Source of the DNA: Clostridium_S neuense
GTDB lineage: Bacteria > Bacillota > Clostridia > Clostridiales > Clostridiaceae
DNA: 64,000 bases
Reading direction: 5' to 3'
NCBI RefSeq assembly: GCF_045310695.1
Contig: NZ_JBJIAA010000002.1
Location: 124,001 to 188,000 of the forward strand
Shown piece after piece: positions 8,723 to 17,995 of the stretch (its first letter is position 1; every line of letters begins with the position of its first letter). A program made the position numbers and the translations under genes. The notes under the pieces are model-generated. The model saw nothing but the letters and a program-made list of their open reading frames with translations. It did not search any database and was not told the origin of the DNA.

Positions 8723-9409
8723 CTAATTATTCTTTAGACATTCATCTGATATTATTTGTCCATCTTGAATAGTAACAATTCTATCCGCTAAAGCTGCTAT
8801 GTTTACATCATGAGTAATTAAAATTAAAGTTTGATTATATTTTTTTGCTGTAAACTTAAGTAATTCTATTACTTCTTTTGAATTCTTGCTGTCCAAATTC
8901 CCTGTAGGTTCATCGGCAAATATTATTGAAGGCTTATTTAAAAGTGCCCTCCCTATAGATACTCGCTGCTGCTGTCCTCCTGAAAGCTCTGATGGTAAAT
9001 GAGTTCTTCTTTCTTTTAGTCCAAGCACCTCGATAATTTCTTCCAGATACACCTTATCTACCTTCTCATTATCCATTAAAGCTGGAAGTGCTATATTTTC
9101 TTCCACGTCTAAAACTGGTATAAGATTAAAAAATTGAAATATAAAGCCTATCTTTCTTCTTCTAAAAATAGCTAATCTTTCTTCCTTATATTTATAAATA
9201 TCTTCTCCGTCAATAATAACCTTACCGCTGCTTGGTCTATCAAGTCCACCAAGTAAATGTAAAAGTGTGCTTTTTCCTGAACCCGATGCACCAACAATTG
9301 CTACAAACTCACCTTTATTAACAGATAAATTAACATTTTTAAGTGCTTCTACTTTATTTGAACCTTTTCCGTAAATCTTGCTTAAATTTTCCACCTTTAA
9401 AATCTCCAT
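8723..9409 (-). CDS. ABC transporter ATP-binding protein (MacB/LolD type)
   Basis: The 229-residue ATPase has Walker A GASGSGKST (residues 40-48), signature LSGGQQQRVSIGRAL, Walker B IIFADEPTGNLDS and the H-loop ITHD. The EPTGNLDS extension is characteristic of the MacB/LolD/FtsE group, which works with FtsX-fold permeases such as the next gene. The ATG at 9409 is preceded by GGTGGAG. Longer upstream in-frame codons have no ribosome site. It is the first gene of the exporter and two-component operon and is separated from adhE by a strong terminator. Confidence 0.93.
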   Translation of the reverse strand: MEILKVENLSKIYGKGSNKVEALKNVNLSVNKGEFVAIVGASGSGKSTLLHLLGGLDRPSSGKVIIDGEDIYKYKEERLAIFRRRKIGFIFQFFNLIPVLDVEENIALPALMDNEKVDKVYLEEIIEVLGLKERRTHLPSELSGGQQQRVSIGRALLNKPSIIFADEPTGNLDSKNSKEVIELLKFTAKKYNQTLILITHDVNIAALADRIVTIQDGQIISDECLKNN

Positions 9410-9532
9410 TTTTACTCTCTCCACCTTCCTCAAATCTACATCAAGAACTGTCACTTTATAAGCCATTGTGTTTTTCTTTAATTCTATTATATATGGCAAA
9501 TGCTTTTATCTCCATGACTTGAGGCTTACAAT

Positions 9533-9572
9533 AAAAAAAGTTATCTTACTAATTAGTAAGATAACTTTTTTT
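9533..9572. terminator. bidirectional terminator between adhE and the ABC operon
   Basis: A perfect 26-base palindrome (9540-9565) is flanked by A7 on the left and T7 on the right, so it can terminate in both directions. Its main job is probably to end adhE transcription. Confidence 0.85.
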
Positions 9573-9596
9573 ATTGATATTATAAATTTATAGTTC

Positions 9597-12173
9597 TTAG
9601 AATGATTTTATATATATATCTTTAAGTTCACTTATAAGAGGATATCTAGGATTTGCTGCTGTACACTGATCATCATAAGCAAGTTCAGACATTTTGTCTA
9701 ATGTTAGATAGAAGTCTTTTTTATCAATCCCAATTGCACTTATATTTTTAGGAATATTTATTTCCTTCTTTAAATCTGAAATGGCTTTTACTAATGCTTC
9801 AACTTTCTCATCATCATTGCTACCTTTTAAATTTAAGTAATCTGCAATTTCGGCATATTTTTCCTTTGCATTAGGATACTTATATTGAGGAAATGCTGCT
9901 TGCTTTGTTGGGCAATCTGTTGCATTGAATTTAATAACTTCTTCAATTAAGACTGCACAAGCAACTCCGTGAGCAACGTGATGCATTGCTCCAAGTTTAT
10001 GAGCCATAGAGTGACATATGCCAAGGAAAGCATTTCCAAAAGCAATTCCTGCAATATTGGATGCATGTGCCATTTTTTCTCTAGCTTCAGCATCTATTTT
10101 GCCGTTTTTATAGGCTATAGGCAAGTATTTAAATATCATTTTTATAGCTCTTAAAGACAGTGCATCAGTATAATCAGTAGCCATGGTTGAAACGTATGCT
10201 TCTATAGCATGAACTAAAGCATCTATTCCTGTTGCAGCAGTTAATCCTCTAGGCATGTTCATCATTAATTCAGTGTCTATTATAGCCATAGTAGGTGTTA
10301 ATTCATAAGAAGTTAAAGGATATTTCATTCCCGTGTTATCATCAGTTATAACTGCAAATGGTGTTACTTCAGATCCAGTACCGGCAGTTGTAGGTATCGC
10401 TACTGAAATTGCCTTTTTACCTAGCTTCGGAAAATCACATATTCTTTTTCTTATATCTAAAAATCTTATAGCTAAATTTTCAATTTCTGCTTCTGGATAT
10501 TCATATAGTAAGTGCATTATTTTTGCTGCATCCATTGCAGAACCGCCGCCAATGGATATTATAGCATCTGGGTCAAAGCTTAGCATTTTTTTTGCACCAT
10601 CTTTTACAGAACTAATACTTGGATCAGATTTTATATCTGAATATATATCATATTTAATATCTACTTCATCTAATACCTTTGTGATTTTATTAACATATCC
10701 AAGTTTAAAAAGATCTTTATCTGTTACTATAAATGCTCTTTTTATATTCATATCTTTTAATTCTTTTAATGCAAATCCGAGACAGCCATATTTAAAATAT
10801 ATTTTTTTAGGTACTTTGAACCAAAGCATATTTTCCCTTCTTTCAGCAACACTTTTAATATTTAATAAATGCCTAGGTGTTACATTCTCTGATATAGAAT
10901 TTCCACCCCAGGTACCACATCCTAAGGTAAAGGAAGGTGCTATAGCAAAATTGTAAAAATCTCCACTTGCCCCTTGTGAAGAAGGCATATTGATAAAGGT
11001 TCTTGAAGTTTTCATTGCAAGTCCAAATTTTTCAACCTTTTCTTTATTATTTTCAGAGTCTATAAATAAAGAAGAAGTATGGCCATTTCCACCTAAATAG
11101 GCAAGTCTTTCTGCTTTTTCAAGAGCTTCGTCAAAATCTTTAACTTTATACATTGCCAATACTGGTGATAATTTTTCGTGTGAAAATAACTCATCTCTTT
11201 CAACAGATTGAACTTCACCTATTAATACTCTTGTAGTTTGTGGTACTTCTATTCCTGCCATTTTAGCAATTAAATAAGCTGATTTTCCCACTATACCGGC
11301 ATTAATATTTCCATTCTTAAACATAGTTTCTTTTACTTTCATTATTTCATCTTTATTAAGTATATAGGCTCCTCGCTTTATAAATTCTTCTTTGACCTTT
11401 TCATATATTGAATTTAGAACTAATACAGCTTGCTCAGAAGCACATATTACACCATTATCATAGGTTTTGGATAAAATTATAGAGCTTACAGCCATATTGA
11501 TATCTGCACTTTCATCAATTATTGCCGGGGTATTTCCAGCTCCAACGCCAATTGCAGGTTTACCTGATGAATAGGCGGCTTTAACCATTGAAGGACCTCC
11601 TGTTGCCAAAACTATATCAGCCTCACTCATTAATTCTTGTGAAAGTTCTATTGAAGGTTCATCTATCCATCCTATTATATCTTCAGGTGCTCCGGCTTTA
11701 ACAGCTGCGTCTAAAATTAATTTTGCAGCAGTAATAGTTGACTTTTTTGCACGAGGATGAGGTGAAAAGAAAATTGCATTTCTTGTTTTTAAAGAAATTA
11801 GTGATTTAAAGATTGTTGTAGAAGTTGGATTTGTAGTAGGTATTATAGCGGCAATAACTCCAATTGGTTCTGCAACTTTTGATATGCCTAATGCTTCATC
11901 GTGTTCTATTACTCCACAGGTTTTTTCGTTTTTATATTTATTATATATATATTCTGCTGCAAAATGATTTTTTATAATTTTATCTTCTACAAGACCTATT
12001 CCTGTTTCTTCTACTGCTAACTTAGACAAACTTATTCTTTCCTTAGCGGCAGCTATAGCGCATTGTTTGAAAATTTCATCAACTTGTTCTTGAGTATATG
12101 TTGCAAATTTTTTTTGAGCTTCTCTTAATTGATTTAGCATTTGTTTTAGCTCTTTTGAATTTGTGACTTTCAT
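9597..12173 (-). CDS. adhE: bifunctional acetaldehyde/alcohol dehydrogenase
   Basis: AdhE reduces acetyl-CoA or butyryl-CoA to the aldehyde and then to ethanol or butanol, using NADH. The N-terminal aldehyde dehydrogenase domain (about 1-440) has its catalytic Cys244 in NGVICASEQ. The C-terminal iron-dependent alcohol dehydrogenase domain (about 450-858) has GGGSAMDAAK and the metal-binding region GICHSMAHKLGAMHHVAHG. Length of 858 residues is standard. The ATG at 12173 follows AGAGGTG; an upstream open stretch is leader. A consensus promoter lies about 220 bp upstream, with a Rex-like site on its -35, fitting NADH/NAD control. It closely resembles solventogenic clostridial AdhE proteins from memory. 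Confidence 0.96.
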   Translation of the reverse strand: MKVTNSKELKQMLNQLREAQKKFATYTQEQVDEIFKQCAIAAAKERISLSKLAVEETGIGLVEDKIIKNHFAAEYIYNKYKNEKTCGVIEHDEALGISKVAEPIGVIAAIIPTTNPTSTTIFKSLISLKTRNAIFFSPHPRAKKSTITAAKLILDAAVKAGAPEDIIGWIDEPSIELSQELMSEADIVLATGGPSMVKAAYSSGKPAIGVGAGNTPAIIDESADINMAVSSIILSKTYDNGVICASEQAVLVLNSIYEKVKEEFIKRGAYILNKDEIMKVKETMFKNGNINAGIVGKSAYLIAKMAGIEVPQTTRVLIGEVQSVERDELFSHEKLSPVLAMYKVKDFDEALEKAERLAYLGGNGHTSSLFIDSENNKEKVEKFGLAMKTSRTFINMPSSQGASGDFYNFAIAPSFTLGCGTWGGNSISENVTPRHLLNIKSVAERRENMLWFKVPKKIYFKYGCLGFALKELKDMNIKRAFIVTDKDLFKLGYVNKITKVLDEVDIKYDIYSDIKSDPSISSVKDGAKKMLSFDPDAIISIGGGSAMDAAKIMHLLYEYPEAEIENLAIRFLDIRKRICDFPKLGKKAISVAIPTTAGTGSEVTPFAVITDDNTGMKYPLTSYELTPTMAIIDTELMMNMPRGLTAATGIDALVHAIEAYVSTMATDYTDALSLRAIKMIFKYLPIAYKNGKIDAEAREKMAHASNIAGIAFGNAFLGICHSMAHKLGAMHHVAHGVACAVLIEEVIKFNATDCPTKQAAFPQYKYPNAKEKYAEIADYLNLKGSNDDEKVEALVKAISDLKKEINIPKNISAIGIDKKDFYLTLDKMSELAYDDQCTAANPRYPLISELKDIYIKSF

Positions 12174-12242
12174 AATACACACCTCTTTTATAAAATTAAA
12201 AAATGGTTTAATATTTAACAAACTATTGTAAAAAAAATCAAA

Positions 12243-12376
12243 TGTGTTATATATCACATCTTAGCATTTTATAAATTGAGAAATAAACTATTGTTATACT
12301 CTATGATGTAAATATGGTTAACTATTGATATATCAATGTTCTACGCGCTAATCTTTAATTCAAAGCTGTTATATAA
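12243..12376. promoter_or_regulatory. palindromes in the adhE leader
   Basis: Between the adhE promoter and its start codon lie three palindromic sites: TGTGTTATATATCACA (12243-12258, Crp/Fnr-like), ATTGATATATCAAT (12324-12337, perfect) and GTTATATAAC (12367-12376, perfect). No coding frame is visible in this stretch. They may bind regulators or fold in RNA, but AT-rich palindromes can also arise by chance. Confidence 0.35.
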
Positions 12377-12398
12377 CACGTTTACTTTTTATAACGCT

Positions 12399-12438
12399 AG
12401 TATATATCATCATTTTATTATTGTCAAACATTTAACAA
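12399..12438 (-). promoter_or_regulatory. adhE promoter with overlapping Rex-type operator
   Basis: On the minus strand TTGACA (12422-12427) and TATACT (12399-12404) are separated by 17 bp. The -35 lies inside TTGTCAAACATTTAACAA (12421-12438, plus strand), which fits the Rex consensus TTGTTAAnnnnTTAACAA with one mismatch. Rex binding there would block polymerase when NADH is low. Start of transcription would be near 12392, giving a leader of about 220 nt. Confidence 0.7.
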
Positions 12439-12516
12439 TTTTTTTTAATATTTATACTAATGCAGTTAAAAAGATTTTTTAATTTTTGGAATTTTATAGA
12501 ATATTCTTTTTTTATG

Positions 12517-12560
12517 TGTTATAATTTACTTAAAATTGGTCATACCAATATACCAATTTT
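12517..12560 (+). promoter_or_regulatory. etfB-etfA-lctD promoter and LldR/GntR-like operator
   Basis: An extended -10, TGTTATAAT, ends at 12525. Immediately downstream is the inverted repeat AAAATTGGT (12532-12540) ... ACCAATTTT (12552-12560). Within it ATTGGTCATACCAAT (12535-12549) has the TTGGTnnnACCAA form recognised by LldR-type GntR regulators of lactate genes. It overlaps the expected start site, so repression by roadblock is likely. Confidence 0.6.
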
Positions 12561-12581
12561 AAAAAATGGGGAGGAATTAAA

Positions 12582-13370
12582 ATGGAGATATTAGTATGTA
12601 TTAAGCAAGTTCCTGGAACTAGCAAAGTCGAAGTAGATGAAAAAACAGGAGTTTTAAAAAGAGATGGTATAGATTCTAAAATGAATCCTTATGATCTTTA
12701 TGCTCTTGAAACAGCACTTAGATTAAAAGAAAAAATCGGTGGTAATGTAAGCGTAATCACCATGGGGCCACCGCAGGCAAAGGAAATTGTTAAAGAAGCA
12801 TACATGATGGGTGTAGATAGAGGAGCTCTTATATCAGATAGAAAGTTTGCTGGTGCAGACGTACTTGCTACAGCTTACACAATTTCTCAAGGTATCAGAA
12901 AAATGGGTAAATTTGATTTAATCCTTTGCGGAAAGCAAACTACAGATGGAGATACCGCTGAAGTTGGACCTGAAATAGCAGAATATTTAAAAATACCGCA
13001 CATTGCAAATGTAATAAAAATAGAAGAAGCAAGTCAAGAAGAAATAACGGTTGAAATGGATATGCCAAATACTATAGAGCTTAATAAAGTTTCTTACCCG
13101 TGTCTCCTTACCATAGATAAAGATATATTTCAGCCAAGACTTCCATCTTATAAGAAAAAGCTTGAAACTAATGATAGAGAAATTAAAACTATTTGTCTTA
13201 ATGATTTTGAAGATAAAAATGAAAATAATTATGGACTTAATGGTTCAGCAACACAGGTTGAAAGAATATTTCCGCCTTCAGTAAATAACGACAGAGAAAC
13301 TTGGACAGGAAGCAGTGAAGAAATATCAGACAAAATATTCAATAAGCTTAAACAATTAAAATATGTTTAA
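12582..13370 (+). CDS. etfB: electron transfer flavoprotein beta subunit of the lactate dehydrogenase complex
   Basis: The protein has 262 residues with EtfB features: the N-terminus EILVCIKQVPGTSKVEVD, the nucleotide-binding segment LILCGKQTTDGDTAEVGPEIAEYL and the C-terminal adenine-binding extension. With EtfA and a GlcD-type FAD dehydrogenase directly downstream it matches the lctBCD arrangement of Acetobacterium woodii. That complex uses flavin-based electron confurcation to oxidise lactate with NAD+ while consuming reduced ferredoxin. The ATG at 12582 follows GGGGAGG. The first gene of a three-gene operon, it diverges from adhE. Confidence 0.93.
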   Translation: MEILVCIKQVPGTSKVEVDEKTGVLKRDGIDSKMNPYDLYALETALRLKEKIGGNVSVITMGPPQAKEIVKEAYMMGVDRGALISDRKFAGADVLATAYTISQGIRKMGKFDLILCGKQTTDGDTAEVGPEIAEYLKIPHIANVIKIEEASQEEITVEMDMPNTIELNKVSYPCLLTIDKDIFQPRLPSYKKKLETNDREIKTICLNDFEDKNENNYGLNGSATQVERIFPPSVNNDRETWTGSSEEISDKIFNKLKQLKYV

Positions 13371-13384
13371 TGGAGGGAATTGAT

Positions 13385-14593
13385 ATGGGAAAGTTAGTTG
13401 TTAATCAAGACAAAATTACAAAGGATAATATAAATGAACTTGTTAATATATGTCCATTTAATGCTATAGAAAATCATGATGGTAAAATTGAAATAAATGC
13501 AGGCTGTAAACTTTGCAAAATGTGTGTTAGAAAAGGTCCTAAAGGAGTAATGCAGTTTGTAGAAGAAGAGGTAAAAGCTATTGACAAAAGCCTTTGGAAA
13601 GGAATTTTAGTATATGTAGATCATGTTGAAGGAAATATACATCCTGTAACCTACGAGCTTATAGGTAAAGCCAGGGAGCTTGCTTCAAAAATAAATCATC
13701 CCGTTTATGCAATTTTCATTGGACACAATATAAAAGAAAAAGCTGAAGAACTTCTTCATTATGGTGTTGATGAAGTTTTTGTATATGATAGTGAAGAACT
13801 TCGTGATTTTACAATTGAACCTTATACTGCTGCCTTTGAAGATTTAGTAAACCAAATAAAGCCAACTGCAATACTTGTTGGTGCCACAACCGTTGGAAGA
13901 TCCCTTGCACCAAGAGTTGCAGCAAGATTTAAAACAGGACTTACAGCAGATTGCACTATACTTGATATGAAAGAGAATACAGATTTAGTTCAAATAAGGC
14001 CAGCCTTTGGTGGAAATATAATGGCTCAAATTATAAATCCAAATAACAGACCTCAAATGGCTACGGTTAGATATAAAGTTATGAGTGCACCAAAAAGACA
14101 GAAGGATAAAAGTGGAAAAATTACATTATGCAGTTTAGATAAGTCAAAACTCACTTCTAACATAAAGGTTTTAAAAATAACTAAAAAGCTTCCAGAAAAC
14201 AGTATATCTGATGCAGAGGTAATAATTGCTGTTGGAAGAGGAATCAAGACTAAAAAAGATATGGACATGGTGTACGAATTAGCTAATCTATTAAATGCAA
14301 GAGTTGCAGGAACAAGGCCTCTTGTTGAAGCAGGCTGGATAGACGCTAAGACTCAAATAGGTTTAAGTGGAAGAACTGTAAAGCCTAAGCTCATAATAGT
14401 ACTGGGAGTTTCAGGAGCAGTTCAATTTACAGCTGGCATGAACAGCAGTGAATATATATTTGCAATAAATAAAGATGAAAAAGCACCTATATTTAATGCA
14501 AGTCATTATGGAATTGTGGGAGATTTATATGAAATTGTTCCAAAACTCATTGAAGAAATAAAAGAAAATAAAAAAATAAAATCAGCCGTTTAG
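13385..14593 (+). CDS. etfA: electron transfer flavoprotein alpha subunit with N-terminal ferredoxin-like domain
   Basis: The N-terminal segment has cysteines at 23, 41, 44 and 47 (CPFNAI ... CKLCKMC), a ferredoxin-like iron-sulfur pattern typical of the alpha subunits of bifurcating EtfAB complexes. The remaining protein is normal EtfA, with the FAD-binding C-terminal region (GTRPLVEAGW, GLSGRTVKPKLII, GVSGAVQFTAGM, NKDEKAPIF). The start is placed at the ATG at 13385 because GGAGGG lies seven bases before it; an ATG at 13370 overlaps the etfB stop and its own ribosome site. The extra iron-sulfur domain supports a confurcating lactate dehydrogenase rather than beta-oxidation. Confidence 0.93.
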   Translation: MGKLVVNQDKITKDNINELVNICPFNAIENHDGKIEINAGCKLCKMCVRKGPKGVMQFVEEEVKAIDKSLWKGILVYVDHVEGNIHPVTYELIGKARELASKINHPVYAIFIGHNIKEKAEELLHYGVDEVFVYDSEELRDFTIEPYTAAFEDLVNQIKPTAILVGATTVGRSLAPRVAARFKTGLTADCTILDMKENTDLVQIRPAFGGNIMAQIINPNNRPQMATVRYKVMSAPKRQKDKSGKITLCSLDKSKLTSNIKVLKITKKLPENSISDAEVIIAVGRGIKTKKDMDMVYELANLLNARVAGTRPLVEAGWIDAKTQIGLSGRTVKPKLIIVLGVSGAVQFTAGMNSSEYIFAINKDEKAPIFNASHYGIVGDLYEIVPKLIEEIKENKKIKSAV

Positions 14594-14606
14594 GAGGGGA
14601 AGCTTT

Positions 14607-15992
14607 ATGGTTAATTTAGAGGATATAAAATATTTCAAATCACTTTTAGGAGAAGATAGAGTACTTACCGGAGACGAAATAAATGAGGATTTCAGTCATG
14701 ATGAGCTTGGTGGAGTAAGCAAAATGCCTGAGGTGCTTCTAGAGGTTCAAAATACAGAAGAAATATCAAAGGTCATGAAATATGCCTATGAAAAAGGTAT
14801 ACCAGTAGTTCCAAGGGGCTCAGGAACAGGACTTGTTGGAGCCTCTGTACCAATGCTTGGCGGAATAATGCTCAATATGAGCAGCATGAATAAAATTCTT
14901 GAATTAGATGAGGAAAATTTAACGCTTACCGTTGAACCAGGAGTTCTTTTAATGGAGATAGGAAAATTTGTAGAAGCTCATGATCTTTTTTACCCACCAG
15001 ATCCAGGTGAAAAATCTGCAACCATAGGAGGAAACATAAGCACAAATGCTGGAGGCATGAGAGCCGTAAAATATGGGGTCACAAGGGATTATGTAAGAGG
15101 ACTTGAAGTTGTACTTCCTAATGGTGAGGTTCTAAATCTTGGAGGAAAGGTAGTTAAAAATAGTTCAGGTTACAGCATAAAGGATTTAATATGCGGCTCA
15201 GAAGGAACTCTTGCTATAATAACAAAAGCAATTTTAAAACTTTTGCCTCTTCCTAAAAAGACCATAAGCCTTTTAGTGCCTTTTAAGGATCTTGACACAG
15301 CTATAAGTACTGTCCCTAAAATTATAAAATCAAAAGCAATACCTACAGCAATAGAGTTTATGCAAAGAGAAGTAATTCTTTCAGCAGAAGAATACTTAGG
15401 TAAGAAGTTTCCTGATAACAGTGCCGATGCATATTTACTTTTAAGCTTTGATGGCAACAGCAAGGAAGATGTTGAAAAGGACTATGGAAAGGTTGCTGAA
15501 ATTTGCCTTAATGAAGGAGCACTTGACGTTTATATAGTTGACACAGATGAAAGAAAAGAAGCTGTTTGGAATGCCAGAGGAGCCTTTCTTGAAGCAGTTA
15601 AAGCTTCTACTACTGAAATGGATGAGTGTGATGTTGTTGTTCCAAGAAATAAAGTTGCTGAATTTATAAAATATACAAATGAGCTTCAAAATAAATTTAA
15701 TATAAGGATAAGAAGCTTTGGACACGCTGGCGATGGAAATTTGCATGTTTATATTCTTAAAGATGATTTAAATAAGGAAGAATGGAATAACAAGCTTGAA
15801 GAAATATTCAAATCTATGTACAGCAAATCCATGGGACTAAATGGTCTTGTATCAGGAGAACATGGAATAGGTTTTGCTAAAAAGAAATATTTATTTAACC
15901 AATATGGAGAAGAATACATTTCACTTATGAAAAATATTAAAAAAGCCTTTGATCCTAAAAATATATTAAATCCACAAAAGGTATGTGAATAA
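14607..15992 (+). CDS. lctD: FAD-linked lactate dehydrogenase subunit (GlcD/LctD family)
   Basis: This 461-residue flavoprotein has an FAD-binding PCMH domain: PRGSGTGLVGASV from residue 69, then YPPDPGEKSATIGGNISTN and NSSGYSIKDLICGSEGTL. The C-terminal FAD-oxidase domain ends with SFGHAGDGNLHVYI and GEHGIGFAKK. It oxidises a 2-hydroxy acid, most likely lactate given the EtfBA partners. The start follows AGGAGGGG. Unlike the A. woodii operon, no regulator lctA precedes it and no lactate permease or racemase follows within the window. A family-2 repeat starts immediately after the stop. Confidence 0.92.
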   Translation: MVNLEDIKYFKSLLGEDRVLTGDEINEDFSHDELGGVSKMPEVLLEVQNTEEISKVMKYAYEKGIPVVPRGSGTGLVGASVPMLGGIMLNMSSMNKILELDEENLTLTVEPGVLLMEIGKFVEAHDLFYPPDPGEKSATIGGNISTNAGGMRAVKYGVTRDYVRGLEVVLPNGEVLNLGGKVVKNSSGYSIKDLICGSEGTLAIITKAILKLLPLPKKTISLLVPFKDLDTAISTVPKIIKSKAIPTAIEFMQREVILSAEEYLGKKFPDNSADAYLLLSFDGNSKEDVEKDYGKVAEICLNEGALDVYIVDTDERKEAVWNARGAFLEAVKASTTEMDECDVVVPRNKVAEFIKYTNELQNKFNIRIRSFGHAGDGNLHVYILKDDLNKEEWNNKLEEIFKSMYSKSMGLNGLVSGEHGIGFAKKKYLFNQYGEEYISLMKNIKKAFDPKNILNPQKVCE

Positions 15993-16215
15993 AAGATGAA
16001 GTAACAATGCTTCGTCACATAAACCGATAGGGGTTTGGGCGTTTAGCCCATGTGATTCTTGAACTAGATAAAAGTACTTTCAATAATAAATTCTATAAAT
16101 CTAAGGTTCAAAAATTACAAAATACTAAAATATTTCAATAACTCGCTATTGCTCAAATGGTTTAAATAAAGCTTTATAAATCTAAGATTTATAAAGCTTT
16201 ATTTAATATCCCAGG
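15993..16215. repeat. family-2 palindromic element, copy a
   Basis: Begins with GAAGTAACAATGCTTCGTCAC, contains a GGGTTTGGGC...AGCCCAT module (about 16029-16053) and the conserved apex TTTCAATAACTCGC...GCTCAAA. It ends in a perfect 21-bp hairpin with a 3-nt loop (16162-16182 with 16186-16206). That hairpin may also serve to end lctD transcription, although no T-run follows. Confidence 0.7.
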
Positions 16216-16313
16216 TCAATATTACTTCACTAAGTTTCAGTTTATTAAGATAACCTTGGTATTATCAATTTCAACCTTCCAAGTTTCACTATATAAATAA
16301 ATTCTCAAGTAAT

Positions 16314-17981
16314 TTATTTATTCTGCATCTTAAATGAGCTTTTAAGTGGTACTATTCTATTAAATACTAATTTTTCATCAGTAGTATATTTTGAATCTAC
16401 TGTAAAAAATCCATTTCTAATAAATTGGAATCTATCTTGAACCTTTGCATTTTTTATAGCTACTGGCTCAACAAAGCCTTGTAATACTTCCATAGATTTA
16501 GGATTTATTTGCTCTAAAAAGTTCTTTCCTGCATTTTCTTCTATATCATCTAGTATTAGAGGTTCAAATAATCTAAACTCTACTGCTTTTGCTGTTTTCG
16601 CCTCTACCCAATGAATAGTTGCTTTTACTTTTCTTCCTTTAAAGCCAGAACCTGATTTTGTTTCTGGATCATAAGTACCGTGTACCTCTACAACTTCACC
16701 TTTTTCATTTTTTACACAATCTGTGCATTTAACAAAATATCCACCCTTTAATCTTACTTCATTTCCAGGAAATAATCTGAAATATTTCTTAACTGGAACT
16801 TCCATGAAATCTTCTTTTTCTATATATAATTCTCTTGAAAATGGTACAAGTCTCTTACCTTGGCTTTCATCGTTAGCATTATTCTCTATTTCAAGCATTT
16901 CTGTTTGTCCTTCTGGATAATTTGTAATAACTAATTTTATAGGTCTCATAACAGCCATTGCTGCTGGAGCTTTTAATTGTAAATCTTCTCTTACAAAGTA
17001 ATCTAACATTTGAGAATCTACTATTGAGTTAGCTTTTGAAACTCCAATTTCATTGCAGAATTTTCTTATAGCTTCTGGTGTATATCCCTTTCTTCTTAAC
17101 CCTGATATAGTAGGCATTCTTGGGTCATCCCAACCATCAACTATTTTTTCATCAACTAACTGCTTTAATTTTCTTTTACTCATTACAGTATTTGTCATGT
17201 TTAATCTTGCAAATTCATATTGCCTTGGTACATTTTCCATTTCACATTCTTTTACAACCCAATCATATAAAGGTCTATGATCTTCAAATTCTAATGTACA
17301 TATGGAGTGAGTTATTCCTTCAATAGCATCTTCTAATGGGTGAGCAAAATCATACATTGGGTATATGCACCATTTATTTTTTGTGTTGTGATGCTCTGCA
17401 TGATCAATTCTATATAATATAGGGTCTCTCATAGTTATATTAGGAGAAGCCATATCCATTTTAGCTCTTAAAACTTTTTCCCCATCTTTAAATTCGCCTT
17501 TTCTCATTCTTTCAAATAAGTCAAGATTTTCTTCAACAGTTCTGTTCCTGTATGGACTTTCCTTTCCTGGCTCAGTTAAAGTTCCTCTATATTCTCTTAT
17601 TTGTTCTGGAGATAAATCACAAACATAAGCTAAACCTTTCTTTATTAAAAGAACTGCCTTTTCATACATTGTATCAAAATAATTTGATGCAAAGAATATA
17701 TCATCCCATTTACCACCAAGCCATTTAACATCTTCTTTAATAGATTCAACGTATTCAGTATCTTCTTTAGCAGGGTTTGTATCATCAAATCTTAAATTAA
17801 ATTTTCCTTTAAACTCTTCTGCGAGCCCAGAATTTAAAATTATTGACTTTGCATGACCTATATGTAAATATCCATTTGGTTCTGGTGGAAAACGCGTTAC
17901 TACCTTTTTACATTTTCCAGATTCTAAATCTTCAATAATTATATTTCTTATAAAATTTGACTTAATATTTTCATCAGACAT
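16314..17981 (-). CDS. glnS: glutaminyl-tRNA synthetase
   Basis: The 555-residue class I synthetase charges tRNA-Gln with glutamine in the cytosol. The HIGH motif is HIGH at residues 40-43 (FPPEPNGYLHIGHA) and the KMSKS equivalent is VMSKRKL. The C-terminal beta-barrel anticodon-binding domain is present (RLKGGYFVKCTDCVKN through the end). The start follows GGTGAGG. It lies 14 bases downstream of gltX, so both are probably transcribed together under the Glu T-box. Direct GlnRS charging suggests this organism does not depend only on the GatCAB route for Gln-tRNA. Confidence 0.96.
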   Translation of the reverse strand: MSDENIKSNFIRNIIIEDLESGKCKKVVTRFPPEPNGYLHIGHAKSIILNSGLAEEFKGKFNLRFDDTNPAKEDTEYVESIKEDVKWLGGKWDDIFFASNYFDTMYEKAVLLIKKGLAYVCDLSPEQIREYRGTLTEPGKESPYRNRTVEENLDLFERMRKGEFKDGEKVLRAKMDMASPNITMRDPILYRIDHAEHHNTKNKWCIYPMYDFAHPLEDAIEGITHSICTLEFEDHRPLYDWVVKECEMENVPRQYEFARLNMTNTVMSKRKLKQLVDEKIVDGWDDPRMPTISGLRRKGYTPEAIRKFCNEIGVSKANSIVDSQMLDYFVREDLQLKAPAAMAVMRPIKLVITNYPEGQTEMLEIENNANDESQGKRLVPFSRELYIEKEDFMEVPVKKYFRLFPGNEVRLKGGYFVKCTDCVKNEKGEVVEVHGTYDPETKSGSGFKGRKVKATIHWVEAKTAKAVEFRLFEPLILDDIEENAGKNFLEQINPKSMEVLQGFVEPVAIKNAKVQDRFQFIRNGFFTVDSKYTTDEKLVFNRIVPLKSSFKMQNK

Positions 17982-17995
17982 AATATTACCTCACC

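Noticed and set aside
10333..10956. Open frame of 207 codons antisense to adhE
   Set aside because: adhE is certain on the other strand; the frame is a codon-usage shadow with no ribosome site.
16162..16206. Strong hairpin after lctD as a simple terminator
   Set aside because: The 21-bp stem has no T-run and the same arm sequence recurs in another family-2 copy, so it is treated as part of the repeat.
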